DNA of 64,000 nucleotides from Cyanidiococcus yangmingshanensis (Eukaryota > Rhodophyta > Bangiophyceae > Cyanidiales > Cyanidiaceae). Location: NCBI GenBank assembly GCA_013995675.1, contig VWRR01000006.1:372001-436000 (forward strand). The letters run 5' to 3'. Below are positions 21,263-31,082 of the stretch, piece by piece; position 1 is the stretch's first letter, and the number at the start of each line of letters is the position of its first letter. Below the pieces are notes generated by a model. That model ran no database searches. It was not told the origin of the DNA and saw nothing but the letters and a program-made list of their open reading frames with translations. A program made the position numbers and the translations under genes.

Positions 21263-21940
21263 ATGCTCAACGTCTCGTGTGATAAACACCTAATGCCGCG
21301 AAACGGACGCCTCCAAGCGAGCGAGACGCAACCGATGAAATCGTTTCGCCGTTCGGGTCGGATGGTCGTGTCCGGGCGGCCAAACCGGGGCGGCGCGTCG
21401 ACACTCGGACCGAACGGATTCATGGCGGGGACGGGGGACCACCACCTCGGACGCCCACCCCGAAGCGCGGCAGCAGCGGCGCACCCGCCAGCCAAACATA
21501 GGGGGTGCCGGATTTTGGTTCCCGCTCTGCACCAAAGTACGTCAGGATCATACCGATCACAAGGCATGTTGAGAATCATAGACGAAAATGAAAGACAGAG
21601 GATTTTGAGTCACCTGCGAGAAGCGCCAGACGACGTGCATGCATTGGGACAGCATGCATCGCGCCAGGCGAGTCACGGATGGCCATGGACACGTGTCCAA
21701 CAGAACACGCATACGTGGGTCGAACACGCATACGGGACTTGTTTTGCCTCAAGATCTCTATCGTGGTGCGAACGATTCTTCTCTTGTTTCTTCCATGGAT
21801 CATCAGGAGATGGAATGTTTTTGAAGGGCGACAATTGGGAATGCTTGATGGGAGTCGGTTCGAGGTCATCGGAGACATCATTTGGAGAATTGTGTGCCCA
21901 TAAAAGAATGGCCGTGAAGGGTCCGAAACACACACATTAA
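21263..21940 (+). CDS. Possible protein of 225 residues, unrecognised
   Basis: ATG-started plus-strand frame, 180 bases divergent from the transporter gene. The first 110 codons lie in a GC-rich stretch and read basic, Gly/Ala/Pro-rich sequence (GRMVVSGRPNRGGASTLGPN, then an Ala run). The remainder shows no motif and the minus strand is also open there. It could be a small presequence-bearing protein with the true end elsewhere, or chance. I do not recognise it. Confidence 0.22.
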   Translation: MLNVSCDKHLMPRNGRLQASETQPMKSFRRSGRMVVSGRPNRGGASTLGPNGFMAGTGDHHLGRPPRSAAAAAHPPAKHRGCRILVPALHQSTSGSYRSQGMLRIIDENERQRILSHLREAPDDVHALGQHASRQASHGWPWTRVQQNTHTWVEHAYGTCFASRSLSWCERFFSCFFHGSSGDGMFLKGDNWECLMGVGSRSSETSFGELCAHKRMAVKGPKHTH

Positions 21941-21989
21941 AGTGACGACTGCGTAGCGTTGCAGGCTTCTGATCATGTGCTGGTTACGG

Positions 21990-22338
21990 ATGGGCGACGT
22001 TTATCTCGGCGATCTTGGGTGACGCGACGGGCGTGCTTTGGAACCGCGTCTCCATTGCAGTACAAGGCGAGGGAGACAATTTCGTATGCATTGAAACTGA
22101 AGCCAGGAGTCGATCTCGTTCAGAGTCTGTGACAGTTCGTATTGCGCTCTTCAGTGAGTCGCTCGGCGACGAGATGCTTTTCTGCAGCGACGCCTCTGGT
22201 GCCGTGTATTACTCGGACTCGATGCGATTGGAACTCGTCCGGGACATGGTCAATTTTATGTCCTCATGGAAAGACTTTTGCTTGCCATCGTTTGCGGATC
22301 TCAGCGTAACCGAATTGAGCACAGTGCTCGTTGGGTGA
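21990..22338 (+). CDS. Possible small protein (about 115 residues), one-base frame change near start
   Basis: An ATG at 21990 begins MGDVYLGDLG and then hits a stop. With one surplus base in the GGG at about 22017-22019, it continues as a 107-codon frame reading LWNRVSIAVQGEGDNFVCIE, then RIALFSESLGDEMLFCSDAS, then SDSMRLELVRDMVNFMSSWK. The composition is protein-like, alternating beta-strand patterns with a final helix. I do not recognise it. The implied change has the same sign as those in XPC, TAF8 and SWI3. It ends 115 bases before the convergent dehydrogenase gene. Confidence 0.3.
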
Positions 22339-22452
22339 TTCGCTCGACGGTGCTGTCCGAAAACCGTTCGCTTCCAATCTCGAATCTATGTTTTTGCATT
22401 CAGCGGGTGATTGGCAACGTGTGCGGCTTGCTGGCTTCAGCATACACAGCGC

Positions 22453-23232
22453 TCACAAGCCTGCGGTATAGCCACCATCCGGTGCAATGCATTGTCCGTT
22501 CACCACGCAATTCTCAGGGCTGGCCAGGAAGAGCACGACACGTGCAATCTCTGGCGGATTCGCGAATCGACCGATTGGTACTCTGGCGAGGACAGGGCCA
22601 TGCTTTTCAGGATCCTCCCAGACCTGGCGCCCCATATCAGTCATGATGATGGACGGGCAGACCACGTTGCACTGGATGCCGTAGGGACCCCACTCAATAG
22701 CCATAGTCTTGGTGAGTGAATTCAACGCTGCCTTGGATGAGCAGTATGCAGCGTGCTCTGAAACTCCCCCGAGAGATGCGACTGAGCTGATGTTGATGAT
22801 TTTGCCCCCGACACCCCGAGGAATCATGGACTCGCGAACGAACTTGCGCGCCAAGAGGAAGGGCGCCCGCACGTTGACCGCCATGGTTCGTTCCCATTCG
22901 CCTATGCTTAGTTCAGTCAGTGGGTTAAGAAGCGCTAATCCAGCATTATTTACCAAAATGTCAACCTGACTCCAGTCTTGAAGGATCTGTTCTGCGCAAC
23001 GCTCAACAGCCGCTGTATCCTCCAACTCCAGTGAGTAGAAGCCGACCCGCGAACCTTTTAGCTCGGCACGTTTCCGCAGCTGATGCACGAACTCGGTCTG
23101 TTCTCGGCTAATGAGCACAAGCCCGCTCACGCCGGCCTCAAGAAAACAGTCTGCAATGGCTGCTCCGATGCCTCGACTCGCGCCGGTTACCACCGCTACC
23201 TTGCCCTGCAACACGTCAGCACGAAAGTCCAT
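22453..23232 (-). CDS. Short-chain dehydrogenase/reductase (classical SDR)
   Basis: NAD(P)-dependent oxidoreductase of the classical SDR family, 259 residues from the ATG at 23232. The cofactor-binding TGASRGIG is at residues 16-23, NNAG at 95-98, catalytic Ser near 149, and Y163 with K167 (YCSSK). The strand after the active site (YGIQCNVVCPSIIMTDMG) and the C-terminal NGQCIAPDGGYTAGL are typical of 3-oxoacyl-ACP-reductase-like and xylulose/sorbose-reductase-like enzymes. The open frame extends 47 codons upstream from a TTG (23373) with a Ser/Arg-rich composition that could be a targeting peptide if a start or exon were missed. The substrate cannot be told from sequence. Confidence 0.88.
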   Translation of the reverse strand: MDFRADVLQGKVAVVTGASRGIGAAIADCFLEAGVSGLVLISREQTEFVHQLRKRAELKGSRVGFYSLELEDTAAVERCAEQILQDWSQVDILVNNAGLALLNPLTELSIGEWERTMAVNVRAPFLLARKFVRESMIPRGVGGKIINISSVASLGGVSEHAAYCSSKAALNSLTKTMAIEWGPYGIQCNVVCPSIIMTDMGRQVWEDPEKHGPVLARVPIGRFANPPEIARVVLFLASPENCVVNGQCIAPDGGYTAGL

Positions 23233-24198
23233 TCCCACGTACGCTGTGGTCCCAAGAGCGTCTTCGACACGAAAAAAAACACGATCCTCAGGATCGAGAG
23301 ACGTCTGTCGGGCCACGCAGTTGGACTGAGTGGCTGGTCTCAGCAGTGCGCTTTGGAGAGACGCAGCCAGCAACTGGCGTGCTGGCGAAACCTAGTGCCG
23401 ACGATGGAACGCTGGGTTGGCCAGGGCGAACGCTCCACAACCCCGGTTGCTGGTCGCGGCTCCAGTTGTGTGGTCGATACCCAGACGCTCCCGCTAGCTC
23501 ATAGAAACTGTGAGTTTTATGAGTTCTCGGCGCAGCGGCGTGGAAACGGGGACCATCAACGTGACTTTAAGGAACACATTGAATTGGATCTCTCGAGGAT
23601 TTTTCCGTGAACAAGGGTACTTGGGTTCCAAGTAGTAGCGGTTCCTACTCGCGCACGCTGTTGTACTTTTGTTGAAAAGCACCACGATGCTGGAACGAAC
23701 TAGGTCATCAAACAGTGACTGCAAGGATGTTTTGATTCGTTTCAGGCCGTGACAGAGTTTCGGTATTATGGTCGCTGCAGCCGACGACCCATAAAGGCCG
23801 CCGATAACCGTCGTGCGCCACGAGAGCTGTCGCTTGGTGGGCGTTCGCGTGACTCGCGGTCGTGGAGAGTTCGAGCGAGGTCGAAGCAGCACGTTCCCTG
23901 CAAGAACACTCTGAACTTCAATGGCATGCGGCGGAGGCTGCGTGTGCTACCTGTGCAGAGGAATTTGCGTCTGGGGAAACGTGAAAGAGCAGCATGCGCG
24001 TGTATCTTGTTCACGCAGGTTACACAGCTGCCGCAATAGGATGCTTTCACGGAACAAGTCTACCACGCTGTAGTGATGTATCTGACCATGTCCGTTTCAG
24101 ACTGGAGCTGTCCTTCTATGTCATTCCTTTTTGGTGCTTCTCTTCCGGCCTTAGGAGTAGGATCAGGGCTCTCGTTCATATACCTGCTCGTATCTCCG
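23233..24198. other. Intergenic between SDR and SUZ12
   Basis: Contains a 132-codon minus-strand frame (about 23892-23494; LKRIKTSLQSLFDDLVRSSI, then FNVFLKVTLMVPVSTPL) with no ATG near its start and no recognisable motif. Otherwise nothing. SDR promoter sequences should lie at its left side. Confidence 0.35.
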
Positions 24199-27100
24199 TT
24201 ATTCCTGCCTGACGTCCTGTTCGGAGATTGCCTCGTGGACTCTCCACGCACAATCAAAAGCATCCATTGCCTCTGCGACGTGATTGGACCCGATCAAATG
24301 GAATTGCCAGAGCGCTCGCATATGCATGAGAAACGCAGCTCGCAGCACCGCATGCTGGCGATGAGTTGATTCGTTAGCGTCAGCCCATTGTCTAGACACA
24401 AACCAGGATGCAAAGTGTAGAGCAGCCTCCCGGATCGAGCGATCAGCAAGGATCGGATGAACCTCTCTAACAAAAGCGTTCCACGCTTTCATGAGCGTTT
24501 TCTCAACAGGAAGAACATCGGTGAATTGATCGATGCGTTGCTCGGACAGCCGACACAACCAGGATTCATCGATATCGTCGACTTCCGAGTCCTTGTCGGC
24601 GAGCACTTCCTCTCGAGTCATCGGGACGAAGGTGAACGAATGGTAATAGGTTCGGTCGAAGAGCCGTGAGCCGCTTTGGGAAGCCGCAGCCGGATCGCCC
24701 ATTTTTGAGACCTCATCAAGTGAGCGTCTTCGCGCTCCTTCATCAGATGATGAATGTCTCTGTTCCAACGTTGGTTGTCGCTGACTCGACGAAATGCCGG
24801 TGCTTTCGCGCTGCGGCACTCGCACCTGACGACCAAATCTGGTTCGAAGCTCGGTTTCTTTCGAGGTATCCAGCCGACCGCTCATGATTGATGCTGATCG
24901 ACGTATGCGTTTCCGTTTGGTATGAACTGCAGATTCAAGTGCATCGACATGGTCTCGATTGGTCGTCGCAATCCGCTGACCATAACGTCGCCCGACCAGC
25001 GTCGATCGAGAAGAACGACCCCTCTTTCTTGGTGTGGATCGTGGCTGTGACTCGATCCTGACCTCTAAGCTGTCCGCTGCCGGCTCTTTGGTGCGCTCGT
25101 TGGGCGTCCTCTTTTGACGACGCTCCTTCATCGAGCTGCGCCTCCTTGAAATAGAGGTCGCCTCGACAGCGATCCCAGATTCTGCCCGATTTTTCGCTGA
25201 AGATATCGCTCTCGATAGAGTCCCGTTGTCCTTCACATTCGACGAATCGGCAACCGATGTTGAGGTCATTGCAGAGGGTCTTGATAGAGACTTGGCCTTT
25301 TTCTCTGCTCGAGACACTGAATCAGTTCGCGGCATGGAAAGCCGCTCACCTGACGAAGCCAAGATTTGGTCTCGATCCCTGGATTGCCGAAAAGGACGTT
25401 CATTGTCAAGCTGAGAATTGTTGGCGAATGACATCTGCTGCTCTCTGAGAAAGAGCCAGCAGCGTTGTCGAATCGCTCGGGCCTTGTGTTGACACCAGAA
25501 CACGTAGAGGGCCTGGAGACGTGCGACACCTTTGGTTCTTTTGTTAGCTGCAATTACTTCTGCTCCATCCCAGATGAAGCTATGCACAGGATTTGTATTG
25601 CTGGGAATCATCAGACCGTGGTAACAGCGATACGTATGAGCGTGATCATCGATCGCTTCTCGTAAGAAACAATCGATCCGAGGCAATCCGGTTCGTCTCT
25701 TTTGCGAACCTGGTTCACGCGGCACGCCAGAATTCTTGAGGTGACGCTCAGCAACCAATGATACTCGGGCAGTCCTTCCGTGGGATCTGTATAAGGTATC
25801 ATGACTGTGCTCGAGCACGACTGGCATGGGTCGTAGCGATGAACTTGCTTCCGCGATTGTATCCCAGCGGTCCACAGCATTCATATCTCGATGAAGCGCT
25901 TGAGTGCCTACGGCATGTGCATTATATTGGCAGCCATGTGGACATGCTTGTGGCGGCCAAAGCGCGATGTGGATGATATAGGAGTGTCTGCCCTTGGGTC
26001 TGGTTTTGACAAACCAATTTCGAAAGCGTGATTCTGTTTCCGACCGGAATTGATTTGTCGGTCTCTCCTCGATCACTGTCGCAGGGATGATCTCGTCCAG
26101 CGAGGGCCAGTACATGGCGAGATCGTGTGTCGCCTCTAAATGCAGTATCAGCTCAAGCGCATCGCGAAACCGCATAGGGCACCAAAGACAAGTCAAAGCG
26201 TCTCGGTCCAAAGTTAGTGCAGACTCATAGAAGCAGTCTCTATCCGGCAAAGAAGCGACCGCTTTTGGTCCTTGAAGAGTTTGCCAGAGACAGTAGCGCA
26301 AGACCGACTCGCGTTCGGGCTGGCTCGCGACATCCGCCCGCTGGTTGCCGTGATCCTGTTGCGGCACAGAGGCATCAGAGCTTTTGTGGAACAGCATTCG
26401 TGGCTTCTCATTCCATTCCGATCGATTCAAAAGGTAGCCAGCTGAAGTTAAACCCAGCCCATGTTTTGCTCGAAACGATTCACGACTGGTCTGAACGACT
26501 TCTGGCGGCTCTTTCACGGCGCTTGCGAAACGCTGGAGCCGATTAGAACACCATTCAATGCTGCCAGCAAGCTGGACGCTGAGCGGTGCCCTCGGATACT
26601 CGACTGCGAGACACGTTGATGAGCCATCACCCTCCAGTTCGACAAGGAAGGTATGACTCGAGACCCAGATACCTGTCGAAGGATCCAAAAGTGGCAGCGC
26701 TTTTCGCCAGACTGATTTCAGAGGCCACTCCAAACGCCCGCCTGGACTGAAGAGTTCTCCAAGACCGGGACTCATCTCCGGACGAGACCATGGTGACCCG
26801 ACGGAGATCAGCACGAGCGGATACTCTCGCGGTGACGTCTTCCCTAACAGAGCCAACAATTCGCTCTTCATGTCGAAACAGAGTGTCGCCGACTTGGCCT
26901 TATTCAATACGGAAGCTGTCGACGAATAATCGACTTGGAGTGCCCCCTTATAGATAAAGGGCACTTTGACGAAACGCTGGGTTATCGTTCGCATCTGCAC
27001 AGCTTCGGATGTCTGTTCGCTTCGGACTGCTGACTGTGGCTCCGATGAAGGCTCGGCTCCCGGCAGGGCACTCGCGCTGGGCTGGATCATACCTAGACCC

Positions 27101-27696
27101 AACACGACTTTGAGCGAGATGATGCCTGTGAATCCTTCCAGCTGCATCATATTCGGGAATTTCGAATGCACTCGCAAACTTGTGTCCAGAATCAAGGGGC
27201 CTATATGGAGAATGAGCTCATCAGTTTCACTCTGGAAGGCTTGTTTCAGAGTCTCCATAAAGCCTGCATCCGTGAGGCTGCGCTGGCGAGCCCAGTTATC
27301 GACGAACAACCGCTTGTTCCTCGGACGAAGCATGTTATCGAATCCAAACGCACGCAAAACAATGGCGCGGACTAGGCGCTCCAGAAGCCAGCCATCGTTA
27401 CAAGCTCCACGAAACGCGTTTCGTGTCCGTCGTCGTGTTCGCTGTCGATCAGTGGAAACGCTCCCCAACCAATGGCGAATACCAATTCGGATGGCGCGTT
27501 GTAGCATCAACTTGTTTCGACGACGTCTATCTTCCATCATCCGGTAAAAGAAAGCAAGATCAGCGAGATCTGCTGCCTCTACAAGTTTACCCCGAGGATC
27601 GACACGAGGCAGCGGTCCCGTGGAGGTCCCCAGACTTGCCACGGAAGGAAAGCGCCTTCTCTGTTGAACAGCCGCTTGCTCCCGAGGCAAACTCAT
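24199..27696 (-). CDS. SUZ12: SUZ12-like Polycomb repressive complex 2 subunit
   Basis: Homologue of SU(Z)12/EMF2, scaffold of PRC2, which methylates histone H3 Lys27. The ATG at 27696 gives 1165 residues, longer than animal SUZ12 (about 740). A single C2H2 finger (CLWCPMRFRDALELILHLEA, then TH) sits at about residue 500. The VEFS box is near the C-terminus (about 1010-1130): SFTFVPMTREEVLADKDSEV, DESWL, FTDVLPVEKTLMKAWNAFVR, HPILADRSIREAALHFASWF, with a final helix LRAAFLMHMRALWQFHLIG. The N-terminus (LADLAFFYRMMEDRRRRNKL) fits the domain that binds RBBP4/EZH2. A basic, Ser/Arg-rich, likely disordered region of about 300 residues (nt 25500-24650) separates finger and VEFS. Together with ASH2 in this window, it shows both Polycomb and Trithorax-type complexes in this organism. 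Confidence 0.9.
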   Translation of the reverse strand: MSLPREQAAVQQRRRFPSVASLGTSTGPLPRVDPRGKLVEAADLADLAFFYRMMEDRRRRNKLMLQRAIRIGIRHWLGSVSTDRQRTRRRTRNAFRGACNDGWLLERLVRAIVLRAFGFDNMLRPRNKRLFVDNWARQRSLTDAGFMETLKQAFQSETDELILHIGPLILDTSLRVHSKFPNMMQLEGFTGIISLKVVLGLGMIQPSASALPGAEPSSEPQSAVRSEQTSEAVQMRTITQRFVKVPFIYKGALQVDYSSTASVLNKAKSATLCFDMKSELLALLGKTSPREYPLVLISVGSPWSRPEMSPGLGELFSPGGRLEWPLKSVWRKALPLLDPSTGIWVSSHTFLVELEGDGSSTCLAVEYPRAPLSVQLAGSIEWCSNRLQRFASAVKEPPEVVQTSRESFRAKHGLGLTSAGYLLNRSEWNEKPRMLFHKSSDASVPQQDHGNQRADVASQPERESVLRYCLWQTLQGPKAVASLPDRDCFYESALTLDRDALTCLWCPMRFRDALELILHLEATHDLAMYWPSLDEIIPATVIEERPTNQFRSETESRFRNWFVKTRPKGRHSYIIHIALWPPQACPHGCQYNAHAVGTQALHRDMNAVDRWDTIAEASSSLRPMPVVLEHSHDTLYRSHGRTARVSLVAERHLKNSGVPREPGSQKRRTGLPRIDCFLREAIDDHAHTYRCYHGLMIPSNTNPVHSFIWDGAEVIAANKRTKGVARLQALYVFWCQHKARAIRQRCWLFLREQQMSFANNSQLDNERPFRQSRDRDQILASSGERLSMPRTDSVSRAEKKAKSLSRPSAMTSTSVADSSNVKDNGTLSRAISSAKNRAESGIAVEATSISRRRSSMKERRQKRTPNERTKEPAADSLEVRIESQPRSTPRKRGRSSRSTLVGRRYGQRIATTNRDHVDALESAVHTKRKRIRRSASIMSGRLDTSKETELRTRFGRQVRVPQRESTGISSSQRQPTLEQRHSSSDEGARRRSLDEVSKMGDPAAASQSGSRLFDRTYYHSFTFVPMTREEVLADKDSEVDDIDESWLCRLSEQRIDQFTDVLPVEKTLMKAWNAFVREVHPILADRSIREAALHFASWFVSRQWADANESTHRQHAVLRAAFLMHMRALWQFHLIGSNHVAEAMDAFDCAWRVHEAISEQDVRQE

Positions 27697-28333
27697 GTTT
27701 GCTCACAATCCAAGCGAGACGCTTCACTGCAACATTGGAGGCGACCTGTCGATGGTGGATGCAACTGCAAAATACAAAAACTCCTTCAAACCACGGAACG
27801 GGGCGGCTGGCCAAGCCATCGATGTGCAGCGCGGCATTGAATGATGACTGCACCGTTCGGAGCGCTTGTCCGAGGAGAGGCCCATCGGCGATGGATGTTT
27901 CTGAGAGACTCGTCGTTTCGGGGCACTTGGTTTGGACCTGGAAAGGAACCTGTTCCCCGCAAGTGACGGAGCGGTCGCTGCTTTTTATGGTTGATAACCA
28001 ACGGATTCGCGAAGCGACTCACGTGGACCGCGTCGAGCTCATCGTTCTCGTCAACGGGCACTAGGCTTGGACGCTGCATCTAACGAAACGACTGGAAGGA
28101 CTTGCAGAGTACCCGGGCTGCTCTATCAAGTTCTGAAGAAGGCTGCGAGCATTGGTTCTGGAGTTGAGAACCATGGACTAGGCTTGGCTGGTTCTGCTTG
28201 CGTTCCTTGACGCGACCTCGCTTGTACAGACGACAACTAGGAGAACGAACCTTGAGCGTTTGTCTCCCAAGAATCTTGTGTTCGCTGGAGTCTGCAGACG
28301 GGCTTTGCGTCTGTAAACGGAGCGAGTGCGAGA
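27697..28333. other. Intergenic between SUZ12 and acyl-CoA dehydrogenase
   Basis: Promoter side of SUZ12 and 3' side of the dehydrogenase gene. A 213-codon plus-strand frame (27423-28064) overlaps the SUZ12 N-terminus and shows no motif; I regard it as a shadow. Nothing else seen. Confidence 0.45.
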
Positions 28334-29689
28334 CTAGCGCTCTTCCTTGTGCACGAAGCGAAGAAAGCGAAAAATTGTTGACAACTGCATATTTTCGGTC
28401 CCCTCATAAATCTTGCCGATGATGGCGTCCCGATAGAACTTCTCTTGAGGCGTCTGGCGGATAAAACCCATGCCACCCATCCATTCAACACAACGACGCG
28501 TTACTCGACAGGCTACCTGGGCAGCGAGCAGTTTGGCGCAGGCCGCTTGACGAGCGATCTCTGCAAGTTGCTCGGAACTCTCTTGACCTTGCTTCTCATC
28601 GACAAGTCGTGCAGCTTGGTAGACCAGTGCGCGAACTGCTTCCAGCTCGGCAAAGGCTTGAGCTACTTGGAACTGAAGCCCCTGGTTCGTAATCAACGGT
28701 CTTTGGAACTGATGGCGAGTCTCCAGATAGGGAAGTGTCGCCTCCAGTGCACCCTGAGCTAAACCAACCATTTGGGCAGCAATACCGATTCGCCCTTCGT
28801 TAAGAACCCGCATGGCCACTTGAACACCGTTTCCCAGCCCGCCGAGGATCTGGTGACGAGCCGAGATGCGGCATTGATGAAAGTGCACCTGACAACAGGA
28901 GGCAGCACGAATGCCGAGTTTGTCCTCCTTGGGACTCACCTGAATCTGGCCTTGAGATTTGGCCTCTTCAACTTGGTCAATCACAAAAGCTGTAATGCCG
29001 CGATGTTGACGAGTCGGGTCCGCTGTGGCGAAGACCAACATCCATCGCGCCTCTGCGGCATTGCTAATCCAACATTTGGAGCCGTTCAGCACGTACGCCT
29101 CGCTCGAAGCGAAATCACTCCGGACAGCCTCTGCGCGAGTTCGGAGCGAGAAGGCATCGGAACCTGCCTCAGGCTCACTGAGTGCAAATGCACCTACAGT
29201 ATCCGCGGCGAGGCGCGGCAACCAGGCCGCTCGCTGCTCATCGGTACCGAAATGGCGAACAGCTCGATTCAGTAAAGTGTTCTGGATGTCGACGACGAGA
29301 GCGACCGAGGGATCGACCTTGGCCAGTTCCTCAATAACAACACAGGTGTCGGTGAACGTAAGACCGCTGCCGCCCAGCTCAGGGGGCGCCTCGAGTCCCA
29401 TCAGGCCTTGAACGAACAGCGCTTTCCAAAGGGCAGGCTCAATACTTCCCTGCTGCTCTCGCTTAAATACACCAGGAGCGACCTGTTCCTGTGCGAAACG
29501 TGCAACAGTGTTGCGAATCAGCTCCAAGTCTTTAAGCGTGGTCGATGCCTCGCCGCTAGCGGGTGCACCGAACTGCCGTCGCTGCAACCAGTGGCTGTGC
29601 TGCGCTCGATGCATCCCCGCAAGAGGAGGAGCAGCGAGACGCAGCGGGAGAAAACGCTCCCAAAGAAGGTGACCGGCTCTCCCCAACAT
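28334..29689 (-). CDS. Acyl-CoA dehydrogenase, short/branched-chain type (mitochondrial)
   Basis: FAD enzyme making trans-2-enoyl-CoA from acyl-CoA, in beta-oxidation or branched-chain amino-acid breakdown. I use the ATG at 29689 (451 residues), which begins a basic, acid-free presequence (MLGRAGHLLWERFLPLRLAA); the longer frame starts at GTG. The flavin and substrate signatures are FALSEPEAGSDAFSLRTRAE and SKCWISNAAEARWMLVFA; LGIRAASCCQVHFHQCRI and VAMRVLNEGRIGIAAQMVGL follow. The C-terminal EKFYRDAIIGKIYEGTENMQ carries the glutamate at the position of the catalytic base in SCAD and SBCAD. Closest in feel to short/branched-chain acyl-CoA dehydrogenase (ACADSB); isobutyryl- or short-chain specificity cannot be excluded. 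Electrons would pass to ETF. Confidence 0.93.
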   Translation of the reverse strand: MLGRAGHLLWERFLPLRLAAPPLAGMHRAQHSHWLQRRQFGAPASGEASTTLKDLELIRNTVARFAQEQVAPGVFKREQQGSIEPALWKALFVQGLMGLEAPPELGGSGLTFTDTCVVIEELAKVDPSVALVVDIQNTLLNRAVRHFGTDEQRAAWLPRLAADTVGAFALSEPEAGSDAFSLRTRAEAVRSDFASSEAYVLNGSKCWISNAAEARWMLVFATADPTRQHRGITAFVIDQVEEAKSQGQIQVSPKEDKLGIRAASCCQVHFHQCRISARHQILGGLGNGVQVAMRVLNEGRIGIAAQMVGLAQGALEATLPYLETRHQFQRPLITNQGLQFQVAQAFAELEAVRALVYQAARLVDEKQGQESSEQLAEIARQAACAKLLAAQVACRVTRRCVEWMGGMGFIRQTPQEKFYRDAIIGKIYEGTENMQLSTIFRFLRFVHKEER

Positions 29690-31082
29690 AAAACGGTTCA
29701 GGAGAAAGCGTACGTAGAATCCGAGACGCAGGGAATACTCGTTCGCTTGAAACGGACGTTCGTGTTGATCCCTGACGCTGGACACAGGCCCGCAATTTGT
29801 TGCTTCACTCTACAAGAAAGTGTTTCCACAAGCCAGCGTCATAAGAGCCGCCCTCTTAACGTAATAGACAATCGAAGAAGACTCCGATGTTCCGGTAAGA
29901 AACCCGAAAATGCTCCAGCCCAAGAGAATATAACGAATTCTTGGAGACGTCTCGGCTCAAAAGCCAGCGCTTCCGAAAAACGCGGACGGGAGATTACAGA
30001 TGCGTCTGGGGCAACGATCCCCCCGGGTCTGAAAACGTTCCCGCAGGAAGGTTTCAAGCTCATGCAGCCGTCAATGGGGGTGTAAAGAACAGCATCTTGT
30101 GGTGTAAAGACAGACTAGGGTTGAGCATAGGCTGCGATGGGAAACAAGGGCAACGTTTGCAGGGAAACAGTCCAAGACTCAGTGCGAAATCATCATGCCC
30201 GATCACAAGGATGAAATGATGAGAACTTTCGCGGACCAAAAGAATGAGCATCCCTTTACCGAATAGAATGAACTCTTCAACTTGTAGCGAGCTGGAGCGT
30301 GGCCTCATGAGGTGGACAGGTCTGGGCGAGGCTGTGTTCGCGCAGTCGCCAGACGAGCGGAACCCGCTACGAAGAAACCCTCCTGTACATATCCTAGTTA
30401 TGTGGAAGCGGGTTGAACGCAATCGCCACCAGCAAGTCGTTTTCAGGTCGGTTGTTGTCCGTCTCTTCGGATGAGAAACTTCGATTTCACCTAGAATGAA
30501 AATGTGCGAGACCAGATGGACTGCTTCGACGCGAATATTTTTGCACGAACAGCGAACGACTTGTTCTGGCTGCTTCATAGACTTATCCAGTTCGGTGCGC
30601 TGGGTTGGCTTCCAATCCAGTGCTTGTGGAGTCAAGAGGTTCTATTTTGGACCACGATGTAGCGTATTTCTCGAATTGACGAGCTCTTGGGCAGTGTCAG
30701 CACAGGTGGCATTGTGCAGGACGCCCATCGACATCGAGCCTGCGTCCACCGAAAGGTCCGCTGGGTCTTTGCCGTTGGGGGAGTTTCGAGACCAGCACGG
30801 CCACGGGCATCCATGGCTCGGAGACGTGGTACGTAGCGACCGTGCGCTCTCGGAATCATCCCCAGATGATCGTAGTCTCTGAAGGCATTCAGTTGGACTT
30901 TATGGACGAGGTTGCAAGTTCGTTGCATCCTGTCGCTCTGGTGAAATCTCCATCAGAACCGAATCTCCTCGAATTCATATTTTTCAAACGTGCTTTGTTT
31001 CAAATTGACCTTGAATTGGAATGAAGATGCCGCCACAGCGCTAAACACCACAATCTACGACCAATTTTAGCGTCTACGCTTC
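29690..31082. other. Gene-poor interval
   Basis: About 1.4 kb between the acyl-CoA dehydrogenase start and the aminotransferase stop. Longest frames are 191 codons (minus, 30635-30060) and 128 codons (plus, 30496-30882). Neither has protein-like composition over its length or a known motif. Nothing else supported. Confidence 0.45.

Noticed and set aside
27423-28064. 213-codon plus-strand frame overlapping the SUZ12 start
   Set aside because: Mostly antisense to the SUZ12 N-terminus and shows no family signature.
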